DNA of 64,000 bases, taken from contig CM035359.1 in NCBI GenBank assembly GCA_020137815.1, positions 3,718,032 to 3,782,031 on the forward strand. Direction: 5' to 3'. This document shows positions 1 through 10,700 of this stretch, one piece after another. Position 1 is the stretch's first letter; the number at the start of each line of letters is the position of its first letter. A model generated the notes under the pieces. The model was given only the letters and a program-made list of their open reading frames with translations. It had not been told where the DNA came from and did not search any database. A program made the translations under genes and the position numbers. The stretch comes from Hormiphora californensis (Eukaryota > Ctenophora > Tentaculata > Cydippida > Pleurobrachiidae).

Positions 1-136
1 AGAAATTTATCTCCCGGTAAATTAATGATTAATTGAGGTATTAATTGGGTTCTCCATGTCAACATTTTATAGATGTCTGCAATTCACCACAGTTAAAAAT
101 ACGAATTTCCTCCTTTTAAAAGGGCAATGATCTGGA

Positions 137-293
137 TTGGAAATCACTTATATATCGACCACGGCTACATCTGCATTGATCATTTATCTAGGAGAAATTA
201 TAGCGAGTTTCAAAAAGTTTTTTTTCCTAGATAAATGACCAATGCACAGCTATAAGCTGTTTGTGAGTTGTGGTCGAATATTTCCAATATATC
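137..293. repeat. imperfect inverted repeat (MITE-like)
   Basis: Two arms pair around an A/T-rich centre: TCATTTATCTAGGA near 179 faces TCCTAGATAAATGA near 225, and the outer parts (TATCGACCAC against GTGGTCGAATA) also match in inverted order. No protein is encoded. It lies upstream of the receptor gene and looks like a decayed non-autonomous DNA transposon; the family is unknown. Confidence 0.55.
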
Positions 294-360
294 TCATTTT
301 GAGAACCGCTGCACAGAGCATTGGCCCGGCAGGTTACCAAGGTAGCCCCCAGCTCGATTC

Positions 361-424
361 TATCACCAAGCTACCCAGATCATTATCTTCATGAAGATAA
401 TGATCTGCAGGTATTTGGGTGATA
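361..424. repeat. short palindrome upstream of receptor gene
   Basis: A near-perfect palindrome centred near 391 (GATCATTATCTTC / GAAGATAATGATC) with outer arms TATCACCAAG...GGTATTTGGGTGATA. Transcribed, it would form a long hairpin. It is probably a small MITE. The rest of 1-601 shows no exon that I can support. Confidence 0.55.
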
Positions 425-601
425 GGCAATAATTCCTCTGCAAACCACTTTTTCAGTATCTAAACCCTGAATGTTGTTGAATGCACCACTCCTTCCCCCA
501 TGGCACATAGCTGTTTTCATTTTCTACTTTTGAATTATATTTGTTTGGGCTTCCGTGATGAATACTTAAAGTTTCATACTCAACTCTTTTAGTTTCACGA
601 T

Positions 602-3600
602 ATGTTGGTATTTGTTACACTTCTTATGGGAGTTATTGGATTTGCGAGTCTGTTGGAGGCCTCCGTGTCCAGTGGACAGTCCACAGCAAACCCAACATAT
701 AGCAGTAGCACATCAACCCCGCTGTACACAGAATCCCGAGATCCGGATAAGTGTGAACTAGTGGAGGTTGGTGGATATCTCCACGAACAGTGTACTACAA
801 CATACTACAAATGCCCACTATCAAGTTCTGTGTACAAGAAGGTGTACTCAAAGGGCAGTAATTGTTATTACGTTGTATTCAGCGACTTGTGTCCATCTGA
901 TCCAGGGTTCTACCAGGTATGTGGGCACGATGGTTGTACTGGTTACAAGGAACTAGGTGGGACACCTTTACTCTGTGGATCATACACCTGTCAATTTAAA
1001 TATTCTAGTAGATTCAGTTATGCTGGCATATTCTACGAAACTAAATTTCGTTGCCACGACGGTGACTGTAAAAACACTGAACTGAACATGGTTGGATGCA
1101 GCAGTGTGGTAAACACAACATGTGATGGCAAATGTGATATACATCTATGTTCCGATGAATCACATTGTAATGGTGTAAAATATGGTGTTCGGTGTGAGCG
1201 TCTAGGAGATTCTCATTTGCGGGATATCCCCCCAGGGTGGATCTGTGATGGAAATGAGAACTGTAAACATGGCGAAGATGAGGTAGGATGTAATAACTGG
1301 ACTGTTGCTGATCACACCACCTGTCAGCATAAACATATAGACAAGACCATACTGATCCAAGATAACATGAGATGTTTCCATCCCGAATGGTCCGCTTGTG
1401 TAAACAGGCAGGATCAGACAAACTGCAGCGATCCTGAAAGGGTTACTATGCAATGCTTGTCCCAGGGCTTTCCAACTACCATTTCCATTTGGGGTTATTG
1501 TCTTGGTTCCGGTGATCAACTTTGTGATGACAACTACAATAACGTGTGTGTGGAACAAGAACCCGGGTGCATCATTCACAAGGGGCAGCTGTGTGATGGA
1601 CATCATGACTGCAAAAATGGAGGAGATGAAACTTGTAAAGATATAGCAGAAGTGACCTGCATCAGAAGATTTCAATCTCCACACGTGGAGAAGAACGTCT
1701 CCCTTCTAATACCGTTAGAGTGGATCATGGACGGGCAAGAGGACTGCCTCGATGGAATGGATGAAGATGAGGGTAGGTGGAAGATATGCGGATCTGACTA
1801 TTACGCCAGGTACCAAGAGAAAGGAACTGAATGTGAGGAAGTCCTTCTCTGTCCTTTGGAGAGAAACTATATTGACTTGAATAAACTTTGTGATAGAATA
1901 AACACGTGCTCGTTTGAGGAAAAGCTGTGTATCGCAGCTCGGCAAACTGACACTGATGTTACAAGTCTGGTTGATAGTATTAACAATGGCAATGAATACT
2001 ATATTCAGCATTGTTTTCCAAAAGGGGCTGAAGATCTGGAAAGGAAACTAGGAAAGTGCAATACAGTAGAACATACTGCTGGACTCGTCAAAACTGTTCT
2101 CAAGGTTGAAAACCCCATATTCGTAAGGATTCCTGATACTAAGGTCGATTGTTCCCATCTTTTTGGTGTGAACTATGTCTATGCAGCATGCAACAACATC
2201 TGTCTGAATGCCGAATGTTCCCTAAAGAAAGTACAGGGAGACACATGTATCAATAGAAAGGAGTCTACAGTAGTCAGAGCCCTGGCAGCGACTGACTTTC
2301 CTAGTACAGCAACACTGATAAAAACGGCACATATTCCCGGATTCTACGACAACAAAATATTCCCATGTGCTAACAAGAATTGTATGTCCTATCGGGATGT
2401 CTGCAACCTTAGGGACGACTGTGGTGATGGCTCTGATGAGGAAAACTGTTCAAATCAATTCCAGTGCAAAGACAGAGACCAATTGGGGCTCGTTGTTCTG
2501 TCTCAAGTTTGTGATGGTGTGGTGCACTGCCGTGATTTTTCCGACGAGTGCTTCGAAGGTTGCCGCTCTACAAACAAGAATATCTTTGCGACCGAGTTTC
2601 TAAGATATGCAAGTCCGACTATGGGACTACTAGCCACATCATTGAACACTGTTTCACTGATTAAATCGGCGTGGGAGTTACGCCAACAAGATACGTACGC
2701 AATGTTCCTTAACAAATCAGCCATTGTTTTGATAAATCTTGGTGATCTGATGATCGGTGTTTATCTACTGCTGATATCCTACTTTGACTTCACCTACAAC
2801 GCTGGTGACAACTACTGTCAAGACAAATACCAATGGTTTAGCTCCAGTGAGTGTTCCTTCCTTGGAGCTCTGAGCACAACTGGGTCGCAACTGTCACTCT
2901 TCGCAATGACAATGCTAAGCATGAGCAGAGTGGCAAACATAGGGAACCTATTCCAACGGGAATGCTCTAGCTTCAAATCTGCTACCAAGCTTGGGTTGCT
3001 GCTTGTCTCACCAGTTCTGGCAAGTATCCTGATTGCGGTTACACCTATATTGCCATCTACCGAGGACTACTTTGTCAACGGGCTGTACTATCACAGATCA
3101 CCGCTCTTTATTAGGCCCGCTACTAAGGTAAACCACTATTCGGCGTTTAAGGAGTACTTTGGAGGGCGGTTATGGTCGTGGAAGAATGCTGTATCCTCCT
3201 GGGCAGCTATCCGTTCAACAGTCATGGAAATGATCTCATCAGATAGAGGTAGGATCAATACAGTCGGACCCCAATTTAACGTGCTGCTCGAGAGAAAAGC
3301 ATTTTGCCCGGTAAATCTGGTTGCCCGGTAAATCGGGATCAATTAGTAAACACAGTAAATTTTATCCTCCCGATAAATCCGGGTTTCGGTAAATCAGGGT
3401 CCGATAGTAATTTCTGTTCGTGTATGCATAGTACACTATAAGTGTATTCTTTCAAGTGCTACTTGATCAAGTTCTAATTTTCTTTCAGGAATACCGTATA
3501 GAACAATCCATTTTTATGGTAATGACGGAGTTTGTATTTTTAAATACCTTGTCACCCGTGACGACCCGCAATGGGTATTTTCAACGTCCATCCTTCTGGT

Positions 3601-4039
3601 GAATGTCCTGTGTTTTATCTTCATCTTGGTTAGCTACGGATACATCAATTTTAAAACCCAGCAATCTAGCCGGAATGTAGGAGCTGCGATGGCTCGGCGA
3701 GGCACTAGGAGAGCTTTACAAGCAAAGATATCTGCAATAATCCTGACGGATTTTTTCTGCTGGGTTCCATTGAGTATTGTTTCACTTCTTCATCTCACAG
3801 AAGCTGTGAATGCGTCAACTTGGTATCCCTTCTTCTCAATTCTCATAATCCCTATCAATTCGGTGATCAATCCCTTGTTGTACGACTCAAATTTCTTCTT
3901 TGGTATTCTTTGTCTGCCAGCACGGGCTATACATTGGAGTGCACGAACACTAATCACGTCGATACATAATTCCATCAATCAGCAACGCACGGAGCAGATG
4001 GAGGAGAGAACTTCCCCTCCCCAGGAAACGGAACTTTGA
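602..4039 (+). CDS. LDLa-repeat rhodopsin-type G-protein-coupled receptor (2 exons)
   Basis: Cell-surface receptor expected to bind a peptide or protein ligand and signal through G proteins. Exon 1 is 602-3248 and exon 2 is 3489-4039; the joined frame gives about 1,065 residues. The ATG at 602 opens a hydrophobic signal peptide. The ectodomain is cysteine-rich with LDLa-type calcium-cage motifs ([46 protein letters not shown]). The seven-helix part starts near residue 675; TM3 ends with SRV in place of DRY, TM6 has FCWVP and TM7 has NPLLY. The donor AG|GTAGGA and acceptor TTTCAG restore [16 protein letters not shown], the usual loop-2 cysteine segment of relaxin-receptor/GRL101-type receptors. 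Unlike those families I see no leucine-rich repeats. Loop 2 is long. Product class is confident; subfamily and ligand are not. Confidence 0.9.
3249..3488 (+). other. receptor intron
   Basis: The donor GTAGGA at 3249 and the acceptor TTTCTTTCAG ending at 3488 are needed to keep frame (phase 1). The exon-1 reading frame runs on by chance into the transposon inside this intron and stops at 3331. Confidence 0.85.
3261..3407. mobile_element. pogo/Tigger-like MITE in receptor intron
   Basis: Begins CAGTCGGACCCCAATTTA directly after TA and ends in a mutated GGGTCCGATAG followed by TA. The terminal sequence and TA target fit non-autonomous pogo/Tigger-type Tc1-mariner relatives. It is the first of more than a dozen copies in the window. 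Confidence 0.75.
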
Positions 4040-4625
4040 AAAGGATAGGCAGTGAATGCTACTTTTATTGACATAGACATTTAGAGTTTAAACTATCAGG
4101 ATAACAAATCCTTCCCCTAATGTCAATCTCAATCTTAATCCTGTAGGATTGTATCCTTTTTCAGTAAACCCCTCGCCGATTCTCATAATAGGAGCAGCTC
4201 TATTAATGAAAATCGAATAAATAGCTCGAGAGACTATTGATATTGTTAAGCTTAACACTGATGAGGACACGTTGTGTCGAAACGTTTGTTTTATTAGCAT
4301 TTGATTTGAACACCTGAATCAACGTCGTTTTCCTGAATGCCTGAACCCACCCTAACACACGCGAGACCAGTTTGGAGGTCACCCAGTGGCCCCCACTCCA
4401 ATCAAAGTCTACCTTATATGTCAGTCACCAGCATGAGTTACCATTTAAGACCTTTTGTCAACCAATATGTCAAGATAGGATGAGAGAACCGCTATGAATG
4501 GCAACTGCTCTTCGAACCAATCGAGAGTACTTGTCTATTTAGTCGATATATAAATCCATTTTGTTGTTGTTGTTGTCTCATACCCCCCAACTTATCAAAG
4601 AGAAACAAATGGTATTAATATGCAC
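4040..4625. other. intergenic region between convergent genes
   Basis: Lies between the stop of the plus-strand receptor and the last supported exon of the minus-strand gene. It holds an AATAAA near 4216 that could serve receptor polyadenylation, a hammerhead-like motif at 4258-4285, and no exon I can support firmly. A minus-strand stretch near 4450-4500 has weak splice signals only. Confidence 0.5.
4258..4285 (+). ncRNA. hammerhead-ribozyme-like core motif
   Basis: CTGATGAG, then a GACAC/GTGTC stem with a GTT loop, then GAAAC: the order of the conserved hammerhead core (CUGAUGA, stem II, GAAA). One extra G lies between CUGAUGA and the stem, and I could not find a convincing stem I/III pair with a cleavage triplet. 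Such motifs are known in Penelope-like elements and animal retrozymes. Activity is unproven. Confidence 0.35.
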
Positions 4626-4739
4626 CTTTTTCTGCAGAAACTCCACAACTGTTCGACAGTTGTGGATAAGTTGTAGTCGATGTTGTTGATCCAGTTTCAG
4701 TTGCAAAGACGCCTTCGAGGGCATCAGAATCTGTGCCAG
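4626..4739 (-). CDS. minus gene exon: Thr/Ser-rich segment
   Basis: Acceptor CATTTTCAG, donor AAAAAG|GTGCAT, phase 1 at both ends, which fits the preceding exon. It encodes AGTDSDALEGVFATETGSTT followed by a Thr-rich stretch and one Cys. It reads as a linker rather than a folded domain. Confidence 0.6.
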
Positions 4740-7700
4740 CTGAAAATGGACAATGGCTATAGGATAATGGATAGTTGTGTTAACTAAAATAGATATTGTT
4801 AGTCCCCCCTAACATTGAAACATGTACATTCGGACCCGATATACAGTGCAAAATGGCTTCCACCGAAGATCCCGGTAAATAGGGGTCCAACTGTACTTGG
4901 GCACGTCGCGATCCTTTTATATTGCATATAGGGCGGAGGGGTAATTTCATTACCAAAGATTAGAAATAAGGCAATACCAAATTAGGCATGCGAATATCAT
5001 CTTATTTACCGGGAAGTTTTAACGGTAAATCCATGGTAAGGAAAAGTGCTCCCTTTGTAGCCGTGGCATCCTCGTAGTAATACTTCTTTCCATCCTGACC
5101 AGTGAAACCACCCACCAGAATCACTCTTGCGTCAGTCGCTGCAGAGGGTGTGCTATTAATATATGAGGCATAAACTCTGGCCACTGGCACGTTATTTCAG
5201 ATACCTTTCTCCCAGCGCGCCGCTGGGAGAAGGTAGCTGTAGTTTATCCGCCAGTGGCGGATAAACTGGTTTAAATCACGACGACGATCCCGAGGCGTAG
5301 CCGAGGGAGAGGCGGAGGGGTTTAAACCAATAACGTGCCATTGGTCAGAGTTTATGGGTTATATACCCTGCTTTAGTCGTTTGTTTCAAGTATTACACAA
5401 TAACAAGAGAGAGAACACTAATGAAAACACACAAAGAGAACTGAGAAACAGTCAAAAACATCTCTCAATTGAGTGTATAGTGTTTGGTAACAGTTACTAA
5501 GGAGAGAGAGAAAGAATTAACAAGATATGGGGCATGCCAGACATAACACAGAGGAATTGAGATAGTGAGAAAGAAGGGGAGATAAAGAGAGAGTAATTGA
5601 CGGAATGTGTTCTTTCTTTCTCTCCAATGTAGTGTGTAACTCTTGCAAATAGTGTTCCCTCTGTATTTCAGTAAGAACTGATCATTTACACTCACTTTGA
5701 ATGTAACATAGGAGTTAATAATAAATAACCTGCCAGTGGGAAATAATCTGCCGCTGGACTAGCTGTTTATTGAGAGCGCGCCAGTGGGACTTTTCGCCAC
5801 TGGCGGGTTATTTAAGTTAGCAGGGTATATAACAGTATATAATACACTGTACCGGTTCAACAGTCGGACCTCGAATTATCGGGATATTCAAGGGCCCGAT
5901 GTTTGAGGTCATGCATAAATGCAATACTATTTTATGGATTTTTTATTGTCAAAAACACGCACACACATATTTACCAGCTAAAGATTTGCATGGTTTAACA
6001 TTGCTCTTGGCCACAATTATATTCGTGTCCGCGTCAGGATTCCAAATTCCTGTTCCAGTACAACCGGATTCGCCTTTATCGCATACTACCGCAATTGGCT
6101 GCTCTACACTGTTTTGGGAGAATGCGTGTTTGAATCATGAAACAGGGTGCCAGAATGGGATTAAACAAAATATATATGCTAAGTGAACAGCTATGTTGAG
6201 GGGGTGATCCCTGTCAGTAGTGATCTCACGTGGTTCGAAGTTTGGTCAGGCATAGAAGACTCGAACCACGTGAGATCACTATAACAGAGTACAGGGATCA
6301 CCCCCTCAACATGTCTCTACCACGGACGGTGCCATCAGCCCTATACAGCTGATCCATAGTAAATTCACCTAAGAGTTTTAGTATTGCAGTTGTCTGCGTG
6401 NNNNNNNNNNNNNNNNNNNNNNNNNNNNNNNNNNNNNNNNNNNNNNNNNNNNNNNNNNNNNNNNNNNNNNNNNNNNNNNNNNNNNNNNNNNNNNNNNNNN
6501 CCCCCAATTTTTTTTTCCAACGGGCAATTTTTTTTGGGGGGAATTTTTGGTTTAAATTTATCCGGGGGGGGGGTTTTTTTTTGGGGTTGGGGGGGGGGTT
6601 TTATTTTTTTTGGAGTTGGGGGCGTTTTCATTTGGGTGGGGAGGGTGGATGGTGGGTAATTGGTGGGTGGTGGTGGGGCGGAAGTCTGCGTATTTTGTAT
6701 GGTGGGTGGGGGGCTGATGGGAATGGTATGTTGATTGGGTTTAGAGTGGGTGGAACTGTAGAAACCGTGTCCTCTTTCTTCCGGCTAACGTTCCATGGCG
6801 CTGTTAGAGGCGGGCTGGGCACACTCTCCATTACTTCTCTCTTATCTTGCCTCTCTTCTCTCTCTACTCTCTCTCTTTCTATCCGTTTTCGAACTTCTCT
6901 CGAGCCTCCGTCAAATTCTCTCGGATCCTCTCTCCTTCTAGGGCTCTGCCTCGCGGCGAGGGGTGGGGTGGGAACAGGTAGTGAAAAGCCAAGGTGTTGC
7001 AGAGCAACGAGAGCAATGCGTATATCCCTGGTAGTGTGTGTGGACGAGTCTTGGCTTAAATCAGTCTCTGCTGCCAGACATCATTGATATCGCTAGTTTT
7101 GAGCAGTGTAAGTGCTAATGTGCATATTCAACAATATTCGCATTTAATCCAATTATAAATGTGTATTTTGACAACAATCTCTGTCCATTGGAGTTGAGTT
7201 TTTTTATTTTGTTGGTCAGTTTATGCAAAGCATATGTTCCGTTCGGACGCAACAAATCGTTGTTTTTTGATGAACTGCCGTTTTATAATTCCTATTTGTG
7301 ACTGTTTGTATTGCTTTGTTCAAGCAAATGGGAGTCTAACTTGGCAATGTTTGTAGTGTTCAGTAATGAGTAGTGAAGTACTGTGGATTTTCCTGATAAG
7401 CAGTGTCTTTATTCAACATACAGATGCAGGAGTAGGCTACAAGTGTAAGATATCCGCGATCAAAACTCATTACCTCCCCTTCATAACTATATGCTGTATT
7501 TAGACCAGCAAAATTCGTGTATTGTAACTTAAATATATATATGAGACCCATAGTGTTTGGCTGAACGAAATCCGTCAGCACAGCTACTGCAATATGTATC
7601 CTTCCTTCCAGACCGATGCGACTACGCTAAAGTCGCTACAGAAGGAGCTTATTTTGAAGAAGATGATACTTCTAATTCAATGTACAAGTTCCCCACCCTG

Positions 7701-10700
7701 CATGGAGCCATGGAATCTTGTGATCTTTGTAAGTAGAAATATGAAGCTGTTTCTCAGAAACTACAAAATTATAGCAGCAGAAGAAATCAGTGTCAAAAGC
7801 GGAAGTTTGCCTAGCGAGACCCTCTTTTGCGCGAAAGTGTGGGCTAGAATTAACAAGATGAACAACGATATAATGGTTTTCACCCTTCCTTTACATTTGT
7901 AAAGGAGGGTCGAGCTATGTAAGTCTTCAGCTATCTGAAATTTTTAATCTAGCTGAACAAGAACTAAGAAGTCGAAGCGAGCACCGCATATTATTGATTT
8001 TGTCAACTCTTTTTTTAAACAGTCTTTCCAATTTTAGCGATGCAGTGCAAGGGTGTCACGGAGGACCCTGACCAACAATCATCGCTAAGTAATAGCGACC
8101 TGCCATACACACTAAAGAAAGGCGACCTCCTCTATAAAGATGGTGGGAAGTTTGTCACGTGGAAAAAACAAAACTGCCGTAAGTAAATAATAGACCATAT
8201 ATTATAGGCCTCCCGATTTACCGGGATTCTTTGTTACTTACTCAACAAGGGATTCTCGGAAGAGAGGGTTTTGTCCGGTAATTCGGAGTGCCCGGTATAT
8301 ATATATATATAGAGGTCCGACTGACATGTAGGCCATATACGGTTAGCTACTAAATGACATTACATAAAGTATAATAAGGCCAAGCTGAGTTTATAAAAAC
8401 AGACCCCAACCAGTGGTTGGCAACCACGACCGTTTACTAGGTGTTCGCAAAGGATAGTTTGCAACCAATTGTGGGAGAGGCAATTGTATGCTACCCCCTG
8501 ACAGGGGTCCCCTGTTATAGGTACTCGTATAGGTACTCAGAAGGGAAAAAATCTAATAAATATTTCTTACCAAGTTTTAGGTCAAAACAAGTGTGGCGAT
8601 TAAACAGTTACCCGATACTTATCCTGCTATTTTAGGTGACGTGGAGGCGTATGGTAGTTCTAGAAGGGTGATTGGATGGTGGTCTAGTGCAGCGAGTGAG
8701 ATCACACTGCCAACAATAACTTAACAGTGCTGGTGATACGATCATCGTGAAGTTCACATATCCTGTAAGTTTGAGGGGGGGGGGGGGGTGACAAGTACCT
8801 GGTGAGAGTGGGGGGGGGGTTGACAAGTACCTGGTGAGAGTTGGGGGGGGGGGGTGACAAGTACCAGGTGAGAGTGGGGGGGGGGGTTGACAAGTACCTG
8901 GTGAGAGTTGGGGGGGGGGGGTGACAAGTACCAGGTGAGAGTTGGGGGGGGGGGGGGTTGACAAGTACCTGGTGAGAGTTGGGGGGGGGGTTGACAAGTA
9001 CCAGGTGAGAGTTGGGGGGGGGGGTTGACAAGTACCAGGTGAGAGTGGGGGGGGGGTTGACAAGTACCTGGTGAGAGTTGGGGGGGGGGGTGACAAGTAC
9101 CAGGTGAGAGTTGGGGGGGGGGGTGACAAGTACCAGGTGAGAGTTGGGGGGGGGGGTTGACAAGTACCTGGTGAGAGTTGGGGGGGGGGTTGACAAGTAC
9201 CTGGTGAGAGTTGGGGGGGGGGGTTGACAAGTACCAGGTGAGAGTGGGGGGGGGGGGTGACAAGTACCAGGTGAGAGTTGGGGGGGGGGGGTGACATGTC
9301 TACATGTGCCACGTGATCGGGAGGGGCAGGGGGGGTTGACATGTGCCAAGTTGGTTAGTTGGTGGTACCGAATTTTTAAGTAAGGGACTCAACAATCACT
9401 GTACTTCACTCCTACAGCTGTTAACATACCCCTCTCTGCTACAGGGTGTCCAAGAGAAAGAGATAACAATAACGGTTAAAACGGCGGCTGGTATTGCATG
9501 TCAAGTTACCATGGATACTACTGAGAAGACTCTGACAGTAAAATCCGCCTCAGAAACGGTATAATGGGGGGGGGCTGCAGCCGTGCCTAAATCCCAGGTT
9601 TAGGTCACGGCTATTGGGGGAAAACAGTCGTACCTGAATCTCAGGTCAAGTGCACGGCTATTTTTTACTGAGACCTGAGATCTCAGGTGTCAGTGACGGC
9701 TATTGCCTTAAGTTTCAGGGAATAGCCGTGACTGAAACCTGAGATCTCAGGTCTCAGTGGAAAATAGCCGTGCACTTGACCTGAAATCTCAGCGACGGCT
9801 AAACCTGAGATTCAGGCACTACTTTTTCCGCCAATAACTAACTAAATGTTGATCTAACTACAATATTACATGCTACTCAGCAACAACTATAATTCCTACT
9901 AGGTGAGCAATCCTTGGGTTAGTCTGGTAAAGGATACGGAGATTGAGATCAAGTTCCTTCTTAGTGAATCCTACTGGATAGTAACTGTGGACGGTGTCCA
10001 TATGGTGAACAGTGTCAAGGTTGCAAAAGGTATAACAAACATTAGTCATCAGAAAATAGAGTATCGAAGTTTTCATGGAGCATTGGCCGGGCAGAATCAA
10101 AGAGTTTAATCTGGTATGTCTGACCTCCATTCCATATTTTAGACGACAGTATAATACAGTCGGACCCCGATTTAGCGGCACCCCGATTTAACGGCAGGAT
10201 AAATTTCCCCCAAAAATTTTTTTGAAAATTTCTGAAAATTTCTTGGAAAACCACGTCCGAATCGTGTTTCGAATCGGTGCATCTTATCGCATGTCTTGCC
10301 GGTAATTAGACGGTTCGAAACGAACAAATATTTGATCCCCATATGAGGCCCATCGAATCGCAATTGTAACTGGCCCCATGGGGATCACGTATCGGTTCGT
10401 TTCGAACCGCCTAATTAGCGACAGGACGTGCGATAAGATGCACTGATTCGAAACACGATTCGGACGTGGTTGATATTTTTTTATCGGGGTAAAATTTAGA
10501 AAGGGTACGGAAAACAATGAAAATCAAATATTTACACACACCCAATCTTTGAAAAATTTTCATAACTTTTACGAGAAAGAATTGGAAATTTTCGATACCG
10601 TACCAATGGTCCTGGTGGTACTCCCCGTTCATCCACTAAGTTTTGTGAGAAAACACGGTGCGCCACTCTTACTTTAATTCTTATCTTCATCTTAATATCT

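Noticed and set aside
1041-2011. Minus-strand frames of 98-160 residues opposite the receptor
   Set aside because: Shadows of the LDLa ectodomain coding frame; no own signals.
3249-3331. C-terminal [15 protein letters not shown]... of the receptor frame
   Set aside because: It reads into a Tigger-like MITE inside an intron; the true frame continues in exon 2 at 3489.
6298-7087. Frames running through the N gap
   Set aside because: The N run is read as unknown residues; flanking sequence is low quality and not coding-like.
8632-9349. Three proline-rich minus-strand frames up to 236 residues
   Set aside because: Translations of the G-run minisatellite in three frames.
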